From assembly GCA_019752375.1 (NCBI GenBank), contig JAIEMG010000118.1, positions 1-43,981 of the forward strand: 43,981 nt of DNA. The letters are read 5' to 3'. Of this stretch, positions 16,750 through 24,909 are shown in pieces; within the stretch, counting starts at the first letter, position 1, and the number at the start of each line of letters is the position of its first letter. The stretch comes from Gemmataceae bacterium. Lineage in GTDB: Bacteria > Planctomycetota > Planctomycetia > Gemmatales > Gemmataceae. The translations under genes and the position numbers were made by a program. A model generated the notes under the pieces. It had not been told where the DNA came from. It ran no database searches and saw only the letters and a program-made list of their open reading frames with translations.

Positions 16750-17991
16750 ATGAAAACCGAAATCATCTCCATCGGCAGCGAGATAACGAGCGGTCAGAAC
16801 CTCGACACGAACTGCCAGTGGCTCAGCCGCCGCCTCGCCGAGATCGGCGTGCCGGTCGCCTTTCACACCACCGTCGCTGACGACATCGACGACAACGTCG
16901 GCGTCTTTCGCCTGGCCACGCAGCGGGCCGGGCTCGTCATTGCCAGCGGCGGGCTCGGTCCGACGCTTGACGACCTCACGCGCGAGGCACTGGCGAAGGT
17001 CGCGGGCGTCGAGCTGGTGCTGCACCCGCCGTCGCTGGAGCACATCCAGGAGATGTTCGCCAGGCGCAATCGCACCATGCCGGAACGCAATCAGGTGCAA
17101 GCGCTGCTGCCGGTCGGCGCCGAGGCGATCTTCAACCGCTGCGGCACCGCGCCCGGCGTCTGGATGAAGATCGGCGAGAGCCTTGTCGCTTGCATGCCGG
17201 GCGTGCCGTCCGAAATGTTCGTGATGTTCGAGGAGCAGGTGAAGCCACGGCTCCTGAAGATGAACATTGGCGGCGGCGTTCTGGTGCAGCGCAAGATCAA
17301 TTGCTTCGGCGCCGGCGAGTCAGCCGTCGAGGAGCAGGTCCCCGACTTGACGAAACGCGGTCACATTCCCGATGTCGGCATCACCGTGGCGGACGCGGTC
17401 ATTTCGCTACGCATCCTGGCTCATGCGGCCAACGTGGCCGAGGCCCAGCGGATCATTGAGCCCGTGGAAAAGACCATCCGCGAACGCCTGGCCGAGCTGG
17501 TCTTCGGCGTCGAGGACGAGGAACTGCAAGACGTGGTCGTGCGGATGCTGCGGGACAAGAGCAAGACGCTGGCGACCGCGGAGAGCGTGACGGGCGGCCA
17601 GGTCGCGGAGCGCATGGTACGCGTTCCCGGCGCCAGCGACGTGCTGCGTGGCGGCTTGGTGGCGTATACGAACGAGGTGAAGGTCGAGATGCTCGGCGTG
17701 CCGCGTTCCCTGATTGAAGAACACGGTGCGGTGAGTGCCCCGGTCGCGGAAGCGATGGCAGTGGGCTGTCGGACTCGCTTCCGCACCGACCTTGCGGTGA
17801 GCACGACGGGCATCGCAGGGCCGGAAGGCGCCAGCGAGGACAAACCGGTCGGCCTGGTGTTCGTCGGCCTGGCCTGGGAAGGCGGGTGCTCGTCAATGAG
17901 CTACAGCTGGATGGGCACGCGTGGAGAGGTCCAGAGCCGGACCGCGAAGCTGGCACTGAACCGGGTGCGCCTTTACCTGCTGGGAAAATGA
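16750..17991 (+). CDS. cinA: CinA family protein (NMN deamidase-related)
   Basis: The 413-residue product has the two-domain CinA structure. The N-terminal molybdopterin-binding-like domain (about 1-170) begins with EIISIGSEITSGQNLDTN and holds ASGGLGPTLDD and MPGVPSEM; this domain acts as an ADP-ribose pyrophosphatase in characterised members. The C-terminal domain (about 255-413) is the PncC-type nicotinamide mononucleotide deamidase, with AESVTGG (usual form AESCTGG), Tyr306 and Lys311 in AYTNEVK, and TTGIAGPEGASEDKPVG. The Ser, Tyr and Lys of the active site are kept, while the Cys after Ser279 is Val. It would recycle pyridine nucleotides in the cytoplasm. No strong Shine-Dalgarno is seen. 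It stands alone between two unrelated units. Confidence 0.92.
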   Translation: MKTEIISIGSEITSGQNLDTNCQWLSRRLAEIGVPVAFHTTVADDIDDNVGVFRLATQRAGLVIASGGLGPTLDDLTREALAKVAGVELVLHPPSLEHIQEMFARRNRTMPERNQVQALLPVGAEAIFNRCGTAPGVWMKIGESLVACMPGVPSEMFVMFEEQVKPRLLKMNIGGGVLVQRKINCFGAGESAVEEQVPDLTKRGHIPDVGITVADAVISLRILAHAANVAEAQRIIEPVEKTIRERLAELVFGVEDEELQDVVVRMLRDKSKTLATAESVTGGQVAERMVRVPGASDVLRGGLVAYTNEVKVEMLGVPRSLIEEHGAVSAPVAEAMAVGCRTRFRTDLAVSTTGIAGPEGASEDKPVGLVFVGLAWEGGCSSMSYSWMGTRGEVQSRTAKLALNRVRLYLLGK

Positions 17992-18093
17992 ACCGCGCGG
18001 CACATCCTTGCAGCCTTCTGCGACGTGGATTATAGTCACACCATCTCGCAAACCCTCCCACCTTGGCCCTTTGCTCTCCGAAAGGAGCTTCGC

Positions 18094-19575
18094 ATGGCCC
18101 GCGTCAATCGTCGTCGTTTTCTGAAGCAGCTGGCTGCCGCCGCGACCATCACCATCGCCGGGACCAAGTCGTCCGGCCGCGTCCTGGGCGCCAATGAGGT
18201 CATCCGCGTCGGCGTCGCCGGCATCAATGGCCGTGGCGGCGCTCACATCGATGCATACCTCAAGATGAAGGACGTGCAGATCACGTACCTGATTGACCCC
18301 GATACACGGACCTTCGGCAAGTACACCAAGCGTTTTGAAACCGCTGGCAACAAGCCGAAAACGGTCCAGGACGTGCGCGAGGCGCTCAAGGACAAGGAAC
18401 TCGACGCCATCAGCATCGCGACGCCGAATCACTGGCATTCGCTGATGACGATCTGGGGCTGCGAGGCCGGCAAGGACGTCTACGTCGAAAAGCCGATGAG
18501 CCACAACGTCCACGAAGGACGCATCGCCGTCGAGACGGCTCGCAAGTACAAGCGCATCGTGCAGCACGGCACCCAGAGCCGCAGCGGCAACATGGGGGCG
18601 AAGATCGCGCAGCTGGCGAAGGACGGCACGTTCGGCAAGTTGTTGGTCACGCGCGGCCTGTGCTACAAGCTGCGGCCGAGCATCGGCAACAAGCCGACTG
18701 GCACGCCGCCGCAACAGGTCGATTTCAACCTGTGGCTTGGGCCGGCCAGGGAGCAGCCGTTCCACGCCAACCTCGTGCATTACAACTGGCACTGGTTTTG
18801 GGATTTCGGCAATGGCGACATCGGCAACCAGGGTGTGCACGAGATGGACATCGCCCGTTGGGCCATTCCCGGCGCCACCTTGCCTCGCAGCGTCATGAGT
18901 GTTGGCGGCCGCTTTGGCTACGAGGACCAGGGTCAGACCGCCAACAGCCAGGTCACCGTCTTTGACTATGGCGAGACCAAGCTGCTGTTTGAAGTGCGCG
19001 GCCTGCCGAGCCGCAGCCCATTCCCCGGCCAGGGCGACAAGCCGATTCCCGAAAAGCCGGTCAACCACGTCGGCAACACGTTCCACTTCGAGCAGGGCGT
19101 GGTCGCCAACAACCAGTTCTTCCCCAAGGGCAAGGAAGACAAGCCGGAGCAGTTGCCGCAGGTCAAGAACATGGACGCGCTCAAGCGCGGTCCGGGCGGC
19201 GGCGATCACTTCGCCAACTTCATTGCGGCGATGCGCACCCGCAAAATCGAGGACTTGAACGCCGATATCCTCGAAGGCCACTACTCCAGCGCCCTGTGCC
19301 ACCTGGCGAACCTCTCCTACCGCGTCGGCGCGGGCGCACCATTGACTGAAAAGACGACAGTGGCCGGTGACGACGTGGCAACCGAAGCCCTGAGCCGGCT
19401 GAGGGAACACCTGACGAAGGATGCGGGCCTGAAGCTGGAAGACCAGAAGTACCGCGTGGGCCAGAAACTGGTGCTCGACGGCAAGGGCGAGACCTTTGTC
19501 CAGAACCCCGAGGCGAACAAGCTGCTGACGCGCGATTACCGCAAGGGGTTTGAAGTGCCTGAGAAGGTCGGCTAA
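18094..19575 (+). CDS. Tat-exported Gfo/Idh/MocA family oxidoreductase
   Basis: The 493-residue product begins with a twin-arginine signal (VNRRRFLKQLAAAATITIAG). The NAD(P)-binding Rossmann fold follows (RVGVAGINGRGGAHIDAYLK), then ISIATPNHWHSLM and VYVEKPMSHNVHEGR with the catalytic-type Lys of the EKP motif, and the C-terminal beta-sheet domain with WNWHW-like aromatic stretch YNWHWFWDFGNGDIGNQGVH. Such exported enzymes are abundant in planctomycetes and are linked to sugar or glycoside conversion; the substrate cannot be named. ATG 18094 follows AAAGGAG at the right distance. A terminator lies just after it. Confidence 0.92.
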   Translation: MARVNRRRFLKQLAAAATITIAGTKSSGRVLGANEVIRVGVAGINGRGGAHIDAYLKMKDVQITYLIDPDTRTFGKYTKRFETAGNKPKTVQDVREALKDKELDAISIATPNHWHSLMTIWGCEAGKDVYVEKPMSHNVHEGRIAVETARKYKRIVQHGTQSRSGNMGAKIAQLAKDGTFGKLLVTRGLCYKLRPSIGNKPTGTPPQQVDFNLWLGPAREQPFHANLVHYNWHWFWDFGNGDIGNQGVHEMDIARWAIPGATLPRSVMSVGGRFGYEDQGQTANSQVTVFDYGETKLLFEVRGLPSRSPFPGQGDKPIPEKPVNHVGNTFHFEQGVVANNQFFPKGKEDKPEQLPQVKNMDALKRGPGGGDHFANFIAAMRTRKIEDLNADILEGHYSSALCHLANLSYRVGAGAPLTEKTTVAGDDVATEALSRLREHLTKDAGLKLEDQKYRVGQKLVLDGKGETFVQNPEANKLLTRDYRKGFEVPEKVG

Positions 19576-19597
19576 GGAGGCGTGAAGCAGAGCACAG

Positions 19598-19641
19598 AGG
19601 CGCAAGGGAGGGTTCGTGCTTTCCTTTGCGCCTTTTTCTTT
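19598..19641 (+). terminator. Rho-independent terminator
   Basis: AGGCGCAAGGGA (19598-19609) pairs with TCCTTTGCGCCT (19622-19633), leaving one mismatch and a 12-nt loop, and is followed by TTTTTCTTT. It lies 22 bp after the oxidoreductase stop. It also separates that gene from the secreted HExxH protein, which starts 20 bp later. Confidence 0.75.
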
Positions 19642-19660
19642 GCCTCCATCGGAGAAGGCC

Positions 19661-20500
19661 ATGCGACAGCGATTGCTAGCGATGCTTGCAGTGTCTCTGG
19701 CCACTTCACTCGGCCCTGCCGCCGATGAAAAGAAAGCCGACGCACCAAAACCGCGGGAGCTCGACATTCGTCCCGTAACGCACGACGCCTGGGGCAACAG
19801 CAAGGAGACGGTGCGCGACATCCTTGTCTCGACTGCCAACGAACTGTGGGTCTATTTTCCCAAGCGGTCGTTGAACCCGATCCTTGTCGAGCCAGTCGGC
19901 GGTCCGATCAGCCTCTACGACCGCGGTCGGAACGGCGAATACCGGGTCCGCCTCGACACCGGCGACAACCTCTGGTCGCAATGGGCCTACCAGTTTGCCC
20001 ACGAGTTCGGACACATCCTCAGCAGCTACGATGAGGTTGCGCACCAGAACAAGTGGTTCGAGGAAACGGTCTGCGAGGTGGCGTCACTCTTCGTGCTCAG
20101 GCGCATGGCCGAAACCTGGAGCAAGGATCCGTCGCCGGCTTCGTGGAAGCGCTATGCCCCGGCGCATCGCAAGTACGCCGAGGCGCGGATCGGCAAGGCC
20201 AAGCTGCCCGACGGCATGACGTTGCCCCAGTGGTACGAAGCCAACGCCCGACACCTGGTCCGGACCGGCGAGGACCGCGACAGGAACACGCTCGTCGCTG
20301 TGCAGCTGCTGCCCGTGTTCGAGAAGACGCCGGAGCACTGGGAAGCGATCGCCTGGCTGCCCAAGGCCAAGAAGGGCCACTCGGAATCGCTGCCGGACTT
20401 CCTCAAGGCTTGGCAGACGGCATGCCCGGAGAAGCACCGCGCTTTCGTAGCGGCGATCGCCGCGAAGTTCGGCATGGACCTGGAAAAGGTCAAGTCCTAG
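19661..20500 (+). CDS. secreted zincin-like protein with HExxH motif
   Basis: The 279-residue product has a signal peptide (MRQRLLAMLAVSLATSLGPA) and a putative metallopeptidase core: AHEFGH with the HExxH motif at 114-118 and a downstream NKWFEETVCEVAS in which Glu134 or Glu135 would be the third zinc ligand, as in gluzincins. The total length and the SLYDRGRNGEYRVRLDTGDN stretch before the motif suggest a compact single-domain enzyme outside the cytoplasm. I do not recognise a named peptidase family. ATG 19661 has GGAGAAGG upstream and starts the signal peptide; the upstream in-frame start at 19616 lies in the terminator. Confidence 0.78.
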   Translation: MRQRLLAMLAVSLATSLGPAADEKKADAPKPRELDIRPVTHDAWGNSKETVRDILVSTANELWVYFPKRSLNPILVEPVGGPISLYDRGRNGEYRVRLDTGDNLWSQWAYQFAHEFGHILSSYDEVAHQNKWFEETVCEVASLFVLRRMAETWSKDPSPASWKRYAPAHRKYAEARIGKAKLPDGMTLPQWYEANARHLVRTGEDRDRNTLVAVQLLPVFEKTPEHWEAIAWLPKAKKGHSESLPDFLKAWQTACPEKHRAFVAAIAAKFGMDLEKVKS

Positions 20501-20501
20501 G

Positions 20502-20633
20502 GAATGACGAATGTCGAATGACGAATGAATGACCAAGTCCCAATGACCAAGCTCCAGTGATACACATGTCGCTTTGAAGTTTGTTCATTGGGGTCTGGTC
20601 ATTGATTCGGACTTCGGCATTCGTCATTTTCGA
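20502..20633. repeat. intergenic inverted repeat (GAATGACGAATG type)
   Basis: The left side, from 20502, has GAATGACGAATG and AATGACCAAGTCCCAATGACC; the right side, about 20583-20633, has GGTCTGGTCATTG and GGCATTCGTCATT, which pair imperfectly with it in order. The core also carries short direct repeats of GAATGA. It lies between the HExxH gene and asd. The rest of the gap up to 20751 shows only the asd ribosome binding site AGAAAGGA. Confidence 0.7.
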
Positions 20634-20751
20634 GACCGTTAACCAGTTCAAAGTTGCAACGGTCGGTCGGTTAGCCTTGCCAAGCCATTCGTATTCCTCG
20701 ATACTGATTTGATCGATGTTTCCCCCCTCTTTTTTAGAAAGGACCTGATTC

Positions 20752-21777
20752 GTGGAGCCTAGCGTTGCAGTCGTTGGAGCCACCGGCGCGGTGGGCGAAG
20801 TCATGCGGCAAGTCCTGATCGAGCACAACTTCCCGTTGGGCTCGATCAAGTTCCTGGCGTCGGAGCGCAGCGCGGGTAAAACGATCACGTTCAAGGGTAA
20901 GTCGTACAAAGTCGAGCCGATTAAACCTGAAGCGTTTGCCGGCGTCGACATCGTGCTGTCGAGCACGCCGGCCGGCGTCAGTCGCGAGACCAGTCCGATG
21001 GCCGCGAAGGCCGGCGCCATCGTCATCGATAACTCCAGCGCCTGGCGCATGGACCCCGAGGTGCCGTTGGTGGTGCCCGAGGTCAATGCCGACACGCTCA
21101 AGAAGATCCCCAAGGGCATCGTCGCCAATCCGAACTGCTCGACGATCCAGATGGTCGTGGCCCTCAAGCCGCTGCACGATCTGGCGAAGATCAAGCGCGT
21201 GGTGGTCAGCACCTACCAGGCGTCGAGCGGCAAGGGCGCGACGGGCCTGGTCGAACTGGACGCCCAGCTGGTAGCGCACGGTCGTGGCGAACCGATGCCG
21301 GCGGCGAAGGCTCATGCGGCACAGCTCGTCAACAACGTGTTGCCGCACGACTGGAAGCTGGGCGAGGACGGCAACTCCGAGGAAGAATGGAAGATGATCC
21401 GCGAGACGCGCAAGATCATGGGCGACGACACCATCCAGGTGTCGGCGACCACGGCTCGCGTTCCGGTACGCATCGGCCATTCGGAATCGGTCAACATCGA
21501 GTTCTACAAGCCAATCACCGTCGAGCAGGCCCGCGAGGCCCTGAAGAAGGCACCCGGCATCATCCTGGTCGATGACTACGCCAAGGGCGAAGTGCCGCTG
21601 GCGCTGCAGTGCGAGGGCCGCGACGAGACGTTCGTCGGCCGCATCCGCAAGGACCCCAGCGTGCCGCATGGCTTGAACCTCTGGGTGGTGGCCGACAACC
21701 TGCGCAAGGGGGCTGCCACCAACGCGGTGCAGATCGCCGAGGTGCTCGTGCAGCGCGGTTGGCTTCCAAAGAAGTAG
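20752..21777 (+). CDS. asd: aspartate-semialdehyde dehydrogenase
   Basis: This enzyme reduces aspartyl phosphate to aspartate semialdehyde with NADPH, the branch to lysine/diaminopimelate, threonine and methionine. The 341-residue product has the N-terminal nucleotide-binding VAVVGATGAVGEVMRQVL, the LSSTPAGVSRE stretch, the catalytic Cys129 in ANPNCSTIQMV, and the catalytic His region RVPVRIGHSE, ending with RKGAATNAVQIAEVLV. Length is normal for the family. It starts with GTG, with AAAGGA about 8 nt upstream. truA follows about 100 bp later beyond an inverted repeat. Confidence 0.96.
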   Translation: MEPSVAVVGATGAVGEVMRQVLIEHNFPLGSIKFLASERSAGKTITFKGKSYKVEPIKPEAFAGVDIVLSSTPAGVSRETSPMAAKAGAIVIDNSSAWRMDPEVPLVVPEVNADTLKKIPKGIVANPNCSTIQMVVALKPLHDLAKIKRVVVSTYQASSGKGATGLVELDAQLVAHGRGEPMPAAKAHAAQLVNNVLPHDWKLGEDGNSEEEWKMIRETRKIMGDDTIQVSATTARVPVRIGHSESVNIEFYKPITVEQAREALKKAPGIILVDDYAKGEVPLALQCEGRDETFVGRIRKDPSVPHGLNLWVVADNLRKGAATNAVQIAEVLVQRGWLPKK

Positions 21778-21780
21778 AGA

Positions 21781-21870
21781 ACTCACCGCAAAGAACGCGG
21801 AGAATCGCGGAGAGCAAAGGAGGAAGCCTGGCTTCGCTCTGCGCGTTTCTCCGCGCTCTCTGCGGTGAGT
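21781..21870. repeat. intergenic inverted repeat (ACTCACCGCA type)
   Basis: ACTCACCGCAAAGAACGCGG (from 21781) pairs with CCGCGCTCTCTGCGGTGAGT (to 21870) with 2 mismatches over a 24-nt arm. The spacer holds GGAAGCCTGGCTTCG, itself a small hairpin. The right arm stops 6 nt before the truA ATG, so it probably influences truA translation. Confidence 0.8.
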
Positions 21871-21876
21871 CTTTTC

Positions 21877-22620
21877 ATGCGCAACATCAAGCTGACTCTG
21901 AGCTACGACGGCACCGACTTTGCCGGCTGGCAGACGCAGCCGGGGTTTCGTACCGTGCAGGAAACCCTCGAACAGGCCATCGCCAAGCTGACCGGCGAAC
22001 CGCGCGTCCGCGTCAACGCCAGCGGCCGCACCGATACCGGCGTCCATGCGGTTGGGCAAGTCGTCAACTTCCGCACCACAACCGTTCACTCACCTGAAGT
22101 CATTGCGCGGGCCGTCAATGCCCGGTTGCCGGCCGATGTCGTCGTGCGCGACGCCGCCGAAATGCCCGAAGCCTTCGACGCCAATCGCGACGCCAAGCGC
22201 AAGCTCTATCGCTATGTGATCCACGACGGCCCGGTGCCCAGTCCGTTCCTGCGCCGTTACTGCACCAGCAGCCGGCACGTGCTCGACGTTGCCGCGATGC
22301 GCCGCGCCGCCGAACCGCTCAAAGGCAAGCACGACTTTCACAGCTTCGAGACGGAATGGCCCAACCGAAAGACGAGCGTGCGGACCATCACGCACCTGAG
22401 CGTCAACCGCTTCGGCGAGTACATCTGGCTCGACGTGGAAGCCGACGGGTTCCTGTACAATATGGTGCGTTCCATCGCCGGCACGCTGATGAACGTCGGC
22501 CGCGGCCACTGGCACGAATCGCAAGTCGCCGCGATCCTTCAGGCGGAAGATCGGATTCAAGCAGGACCGACGGCGCCGGCGTCGGGGCTGTTTCTGATGC
22601 GGGTGAGCTACGAGAGGTAG
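21877..22620 (+). CDS. truA: tRNA pseudouridine synthase A
   Basis: TruA converts uridines 38-40 in tRNA anticodon arms to pseudouridine. The 247-residue product has the family start IKLTLSYDGTDFAGWQTQP, the catalytic Asp53 in ASGRTDTGVHA, KRKLYRYVIHDG, the HDFHSFE stretch and the C-terminal DGFLYNMVRSIAGTL. Length is typical. The start at 21877 is preferred by homology; a GTG four codons upstream (21865) is in the repeat arm. There is no clear Shine-Dalgarno outside the repeat. Confidence 0.95.
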   Translation: MRNIKLTLSYDGTDFAGWQTQPGFRTVQETLEQAIAKLTGEPRVRVNASGRTDTGVHAVGQVVNFRTTTVHSPEVIARAVNARLPADVVVRDAAEMPEAFDANRDAKRKLYRYVIHDGPVPSPFLRRYCTSSRHVLDVAAMRRAAEPLKGKHDFHSFETEWPNRKTSVRTITHLSVNRFGEYIWLDVEADGFLYNMVRSIAGTLMNVGRGHWHESQVAAILQAEDRIQAGPTAPASGLFLMRVSYER

Positions 22621-22627
22621 GTCGGTC

Positions 22628-23278
22628 ATGAACTTGAACCCCATCCAGCCGTCGCCGACGTGGTCGATGGACCAGCTGCGGCGCCACTTCGGCATGATTC
22701 CCGCTGAACGCATTATCCTCGAGCCACCGCCGGGGACCGCAACCGAGGCGGACGCGATTCATGCCACCGAACATGGGCATCGGTTGTGCGAACTGGTCGA
22801 CGGCGTTCTTGTGGAGAAGGCGATGGGAGCCGAGGAGTCTGACCTGGCACTCTGGTTGTCTTACTGGCTGAGGGATTACTTGTTGAAGCACAACCTGGGA
22901 AGGTTGCTCGGCGAATCGGCCATTTTGCGCCTGATGCCTGGCCTGCTTCTCGCTCCGGATCTGTCCTTCATTCGCTGGGAACGCTACCCCAAGGGCAAGC
23001 CGGCCGTGCCATCGGTATCGCCCGATCTGGCGGTGGAAGTCATTAGCCGAAGCAATACGAAGAAGGAAATCGCCCGCAAGCGGCGTGAGTATTTCACGCA
23101 CGGCGCCAGCCTTGTATGGGAAATCGACCCGCGAAAGGAAACGGTCGCCGTTTACACGTCGCTCAAGAAGCCTACGGTGCTTGGCATCGAAGATTCGCTC
23201 GACGGTGGCAAGGTGTTGCCTGGTTTCAAGCTTCGTGTGTCCAAGCTCTTCAACCCTCCCGAAGCGCCGTCCGCGTGA
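22628..23278 (+). CDS. Uma2 family (DUF820) restriction-endonuclease-like protein
   Basis: The 216-residue product has the PD-(D/E)xK nuclease-like Uma2 fold: ELVDGVLVEK, the catalytic-type PDLSFIRWER, and DLAVEVISRSNTKKEIARKR with the ExK-type part, followed by HGASLVWEIDPRKETVAVYT. Such genes are multiplied in planctomycetes and cyanobacteria, and their role is unsettled. It starts 7 bp after truA and its end overlaps or abuts aroA, so it appears to be part of that run of genes. AGAGG lies at a workable distance. Confidence 0.9.
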   Translation: MNLNPIQPSPTWSMDQLRRHFGMIPAERIILEPPPGTATEADAIHATEHGHRLCELVDGVLVEKAMGAEESDLALWLSYWLRDYLLKHNLGRLLGESAILRLMPGLLLAPDLSFIRWERYPKGKPAVPSVSPDLAVEVISRSNTKKEIARKRREYFTHGASLVWEIDPRKETVAVYTSLKKPTVLGIEDSLDGGKVLPGFKLRVSKLFNPPEAPSA

Positions 23279-23292
23279 ACGTCGAGGCTGCC

Positions 23293-24594
23293 GTGACCTA
23301 TCCCGACAAGCTGGAAATTATCTCGCTGGGCACACCGCCGTCCTCCGCGGTGCAGGTGCCCGGGTCCAAAAGCATCACGAACCGGGCCCTGGTGCTGGCG
23401 GCGCTGCAATCGTGGCGAAAGCCCTGTTTGCTCACTGGGGCGCTGCAAAGTGAAGACACGGAAGTAATGGTCCGGAGCCTGGAGCAGCTTGGCTTTCGTA
23501 TCGAGGCGTGCTGGCCCGACATTCAGGTGGCCTGTCACGGCAGTGATCGACGGATCCCCGCGTCGTCCGTCGATCTCTTTGTCGCGAACTCCGGGACCAC
23601 GATGCGCTTTCTCACCGCGCTGTGCGCCTTGGGAAGAGGGCGCTATCGCCTCGATGGGGTTCCGCGCATGCGAGAGCGACCTATTGAAGACTTGCTGACA
23701 ACGATGCGCAATCTTGGCATCAACGCATCCAGCGAGAACAGCAATGGGTGTCCGCCCGTCGTCATCGAATCGACCGGATCGCTGCGAGGCCCCGGCGCCA
23801 CCATCCGCGGGAACATCAGCAGTCAGTTCCTGAGCGCACTGCTGATGGTCGCCCCGTTCTGCACCGAGCCGCCGCTGACACTGCGCGTCGAAGGCACGCT
23901 TGTCTCCGAACCCTATGTCAAGATGACGGAACGAATGCTGCGCCACTGGGGAGCCACCTGGCGGACGCATACTGACGGCTACACCTTCTCGGGCGAGTCG
24001 GAGCTGTCTCGGAGCTTTGGTGTCGATGAATACGCCATCGAACCGGACGCCTCCGCCGCCAGCTACTTCTTCGCGGCCGCGGCGATCACCGGCGGCCGCG
24101 TCACCGTTCTCGACTTGCCGAATAACAGCCTGCAAGGCGACGTCGCTTTCGTCGACATCCTCGCCGAAATGGGTTGTCGCGTCGAGAAGTGCTCGTCGGG
24201 CATTACCATTCATGGCCGGCCGCTGCACGGCGTTGATGTGGACATGAACGCCATTAGCGACACTGTCATGACACTCGGTGCCATCGCCTGCTTTGCCGAC
24301 GGACCAACGACGATCCGAAACGTCGCCCACATTCGCCACAAGGAGACGGATCGCCTGGCCGCGCTGGCCGCGGAGCTTCGCAAACTCGGCGCCGTCGTGG
24401 TAGAGTTGGAGGATGGCCTGACGATAGCGCCGGGACCGTTGCACGGCGCCGAGATTGAGACCTACAACGACCATCGCATGGCCATGAGTCTGGCTCTGGT
24501 CGGCCTCAAGGTGCCCGGCGTCGTCATCAAGAACCCGGGATGCGTCGCCAAGACGTATCCGCTGTTCTTCACGGACCTGGAAAGTTTGCGATAA
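23293..24594 (+). CDS. aroA: 3-phosphoshikimate 1-carboxyvinyltransferase (EPSP synthase)
   Basis: The enzyme joins phosphoenolpyruvate to shikimate-3-phosphate in aromatic amino acid synthesis. From the chosen start the product has 433 residues. Motifs: VPGSKSITNRALVLAAL with Lys26, ANSGTTMRFL in the PEP-binding loop (Ser-Gly-Thr-Thr where E. coli has Ala-Gly-Thr-Ala), RMRERPIEDLL, SQFLSALLM, HIRHKETDRLAAL and ETYNDHRMAMSLAL. GTG at 23293 has GAGG 5 nt upstream. GTG at 23275, which overlaps the Uma2 stop by 3 bp, is an alternative adding six residues. The glyphosate-loop difference hints at a less sensitive enzyme, which cannot be decided by eye. Confidence 0.95.
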   Translation: MTYPDKLEIISLGTPPSSAVQVPGSKSITNRALVLAALQSWRKPCLLTGALQSEDTEVMVRSLEQLGFRIEACWPDIQVACHGSDRRIPASSVDLFVANSGTTMRFLTALCALGRGRYRLDGVPRMRERPIEDLLTTMRNLGINASSENSNGCPPVVIESTGSLRGPGATIRGNISSQFLSALLMVAPFCTEPPLTLRVEGTLVSEPYVKMTERMLRHWGATWRTHTDGYTFSGESELSRSFGVDEYAIEPDASAASYFFAAAAITGGRVTVLDLPNNSLQGDVAFVDILAEMGCRVEKCSSGITIHGRPLHGVDVDMNAISDTVMTLGAIACFADGPTTIRNVAHIRHKETDRLAALAAELRKLGAVVVELEDGLTIAPGPLHGAEIETYNDHRMAMSLALVGLKVPGVVIKNPGCVAKTYPLFFTDLESLR

Positions 24595-24633
24595 CGGCCC
24601 GCTGCAGAGAAACCCATGAAAAACATTCCCTTT

Positions 24634-24907
24634 CCTCGTTACCGGGCTCTGCCCGGTAACGCCCTGCCCTCCAGGCTCTGCCTGGCGAACGTCGCGATGG
24701 CAGGAATTGCATCGAGGGCCTGTCCGGTGAATGCTCCCACGTCTGTAGCCGCAGGCTTCAGCCTGCGGAATGGCCGCCGCTTCCGCAGGCTGAAGCCTGC
24801 GGCTACAGACCGGGGCCCGATTTGTCGGACCAACCCTAGTGCTCGAGTGGAAACGCGAGGCGGAGCCTCGCAAGCAGTGCGTTACCGGGCAGAGCCCGGT
24901 AACGAGG
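24634..24907. repeat. nested inverted repeats in front of the coiled-coil gene
   Basis: The outer arms at 24634-24662 and 24879-24907 are 29 nt and exactly complementary (each contains GTTACCGGGC and GCCCGGTAAC). Between them lie two further palindromes, CCAGGCTCTGCCTGG (24671-24685) and GCGAGGCGGAGCCTCGC (24855-24871), and the inner pair listed separately. The right outer arm ends 2 nt before ATG 24910, and its last bases (CGAGG) are the only ribosome binding site of that gene. Confidence 0.9.
24743..24808. repeat. inner perfect inverted repeat with 28-nt arms
   Basis: CTGTAGCCGCAGGCTTCAGC (start of the left arm, 24743-24770) and the right arm 24781-24808 are exactly complementary over 28 nt, with a 10-nt loop TGGCCGCCGC. 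It shares the GTAGCCGCAGGCT element with the repeat at 10107-10160. When read as protein it gives the VAAGFSLR / RRLKPAATD strings that often mark false N-terminal extensions in such genomes. Confidence 0.92.
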
Positions 24908-24909
24908 GC

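Noticed and set aside
20752..24594. asd, truA and aroA as one biosynthetic operon
   Set aside because: The genes belong to unrelated pathways, and an inverted repeat lies between asd and truA; co-transcription is possible but a functional unit is not shown.
24634..24907. A CRISPR-like array because of several repeated units
   Set aside because: The units are inverted, not direct, differ from one another and have no regular spacers; no cas gene is near.
24616..24909. A 98-residue N-terminal extension of the coiled-coil protein
   Set aside because: It is made of translated inverted repeats (VAAGFSLR, RRLKPAATD), and a signal peptide begins at ATG 24910.
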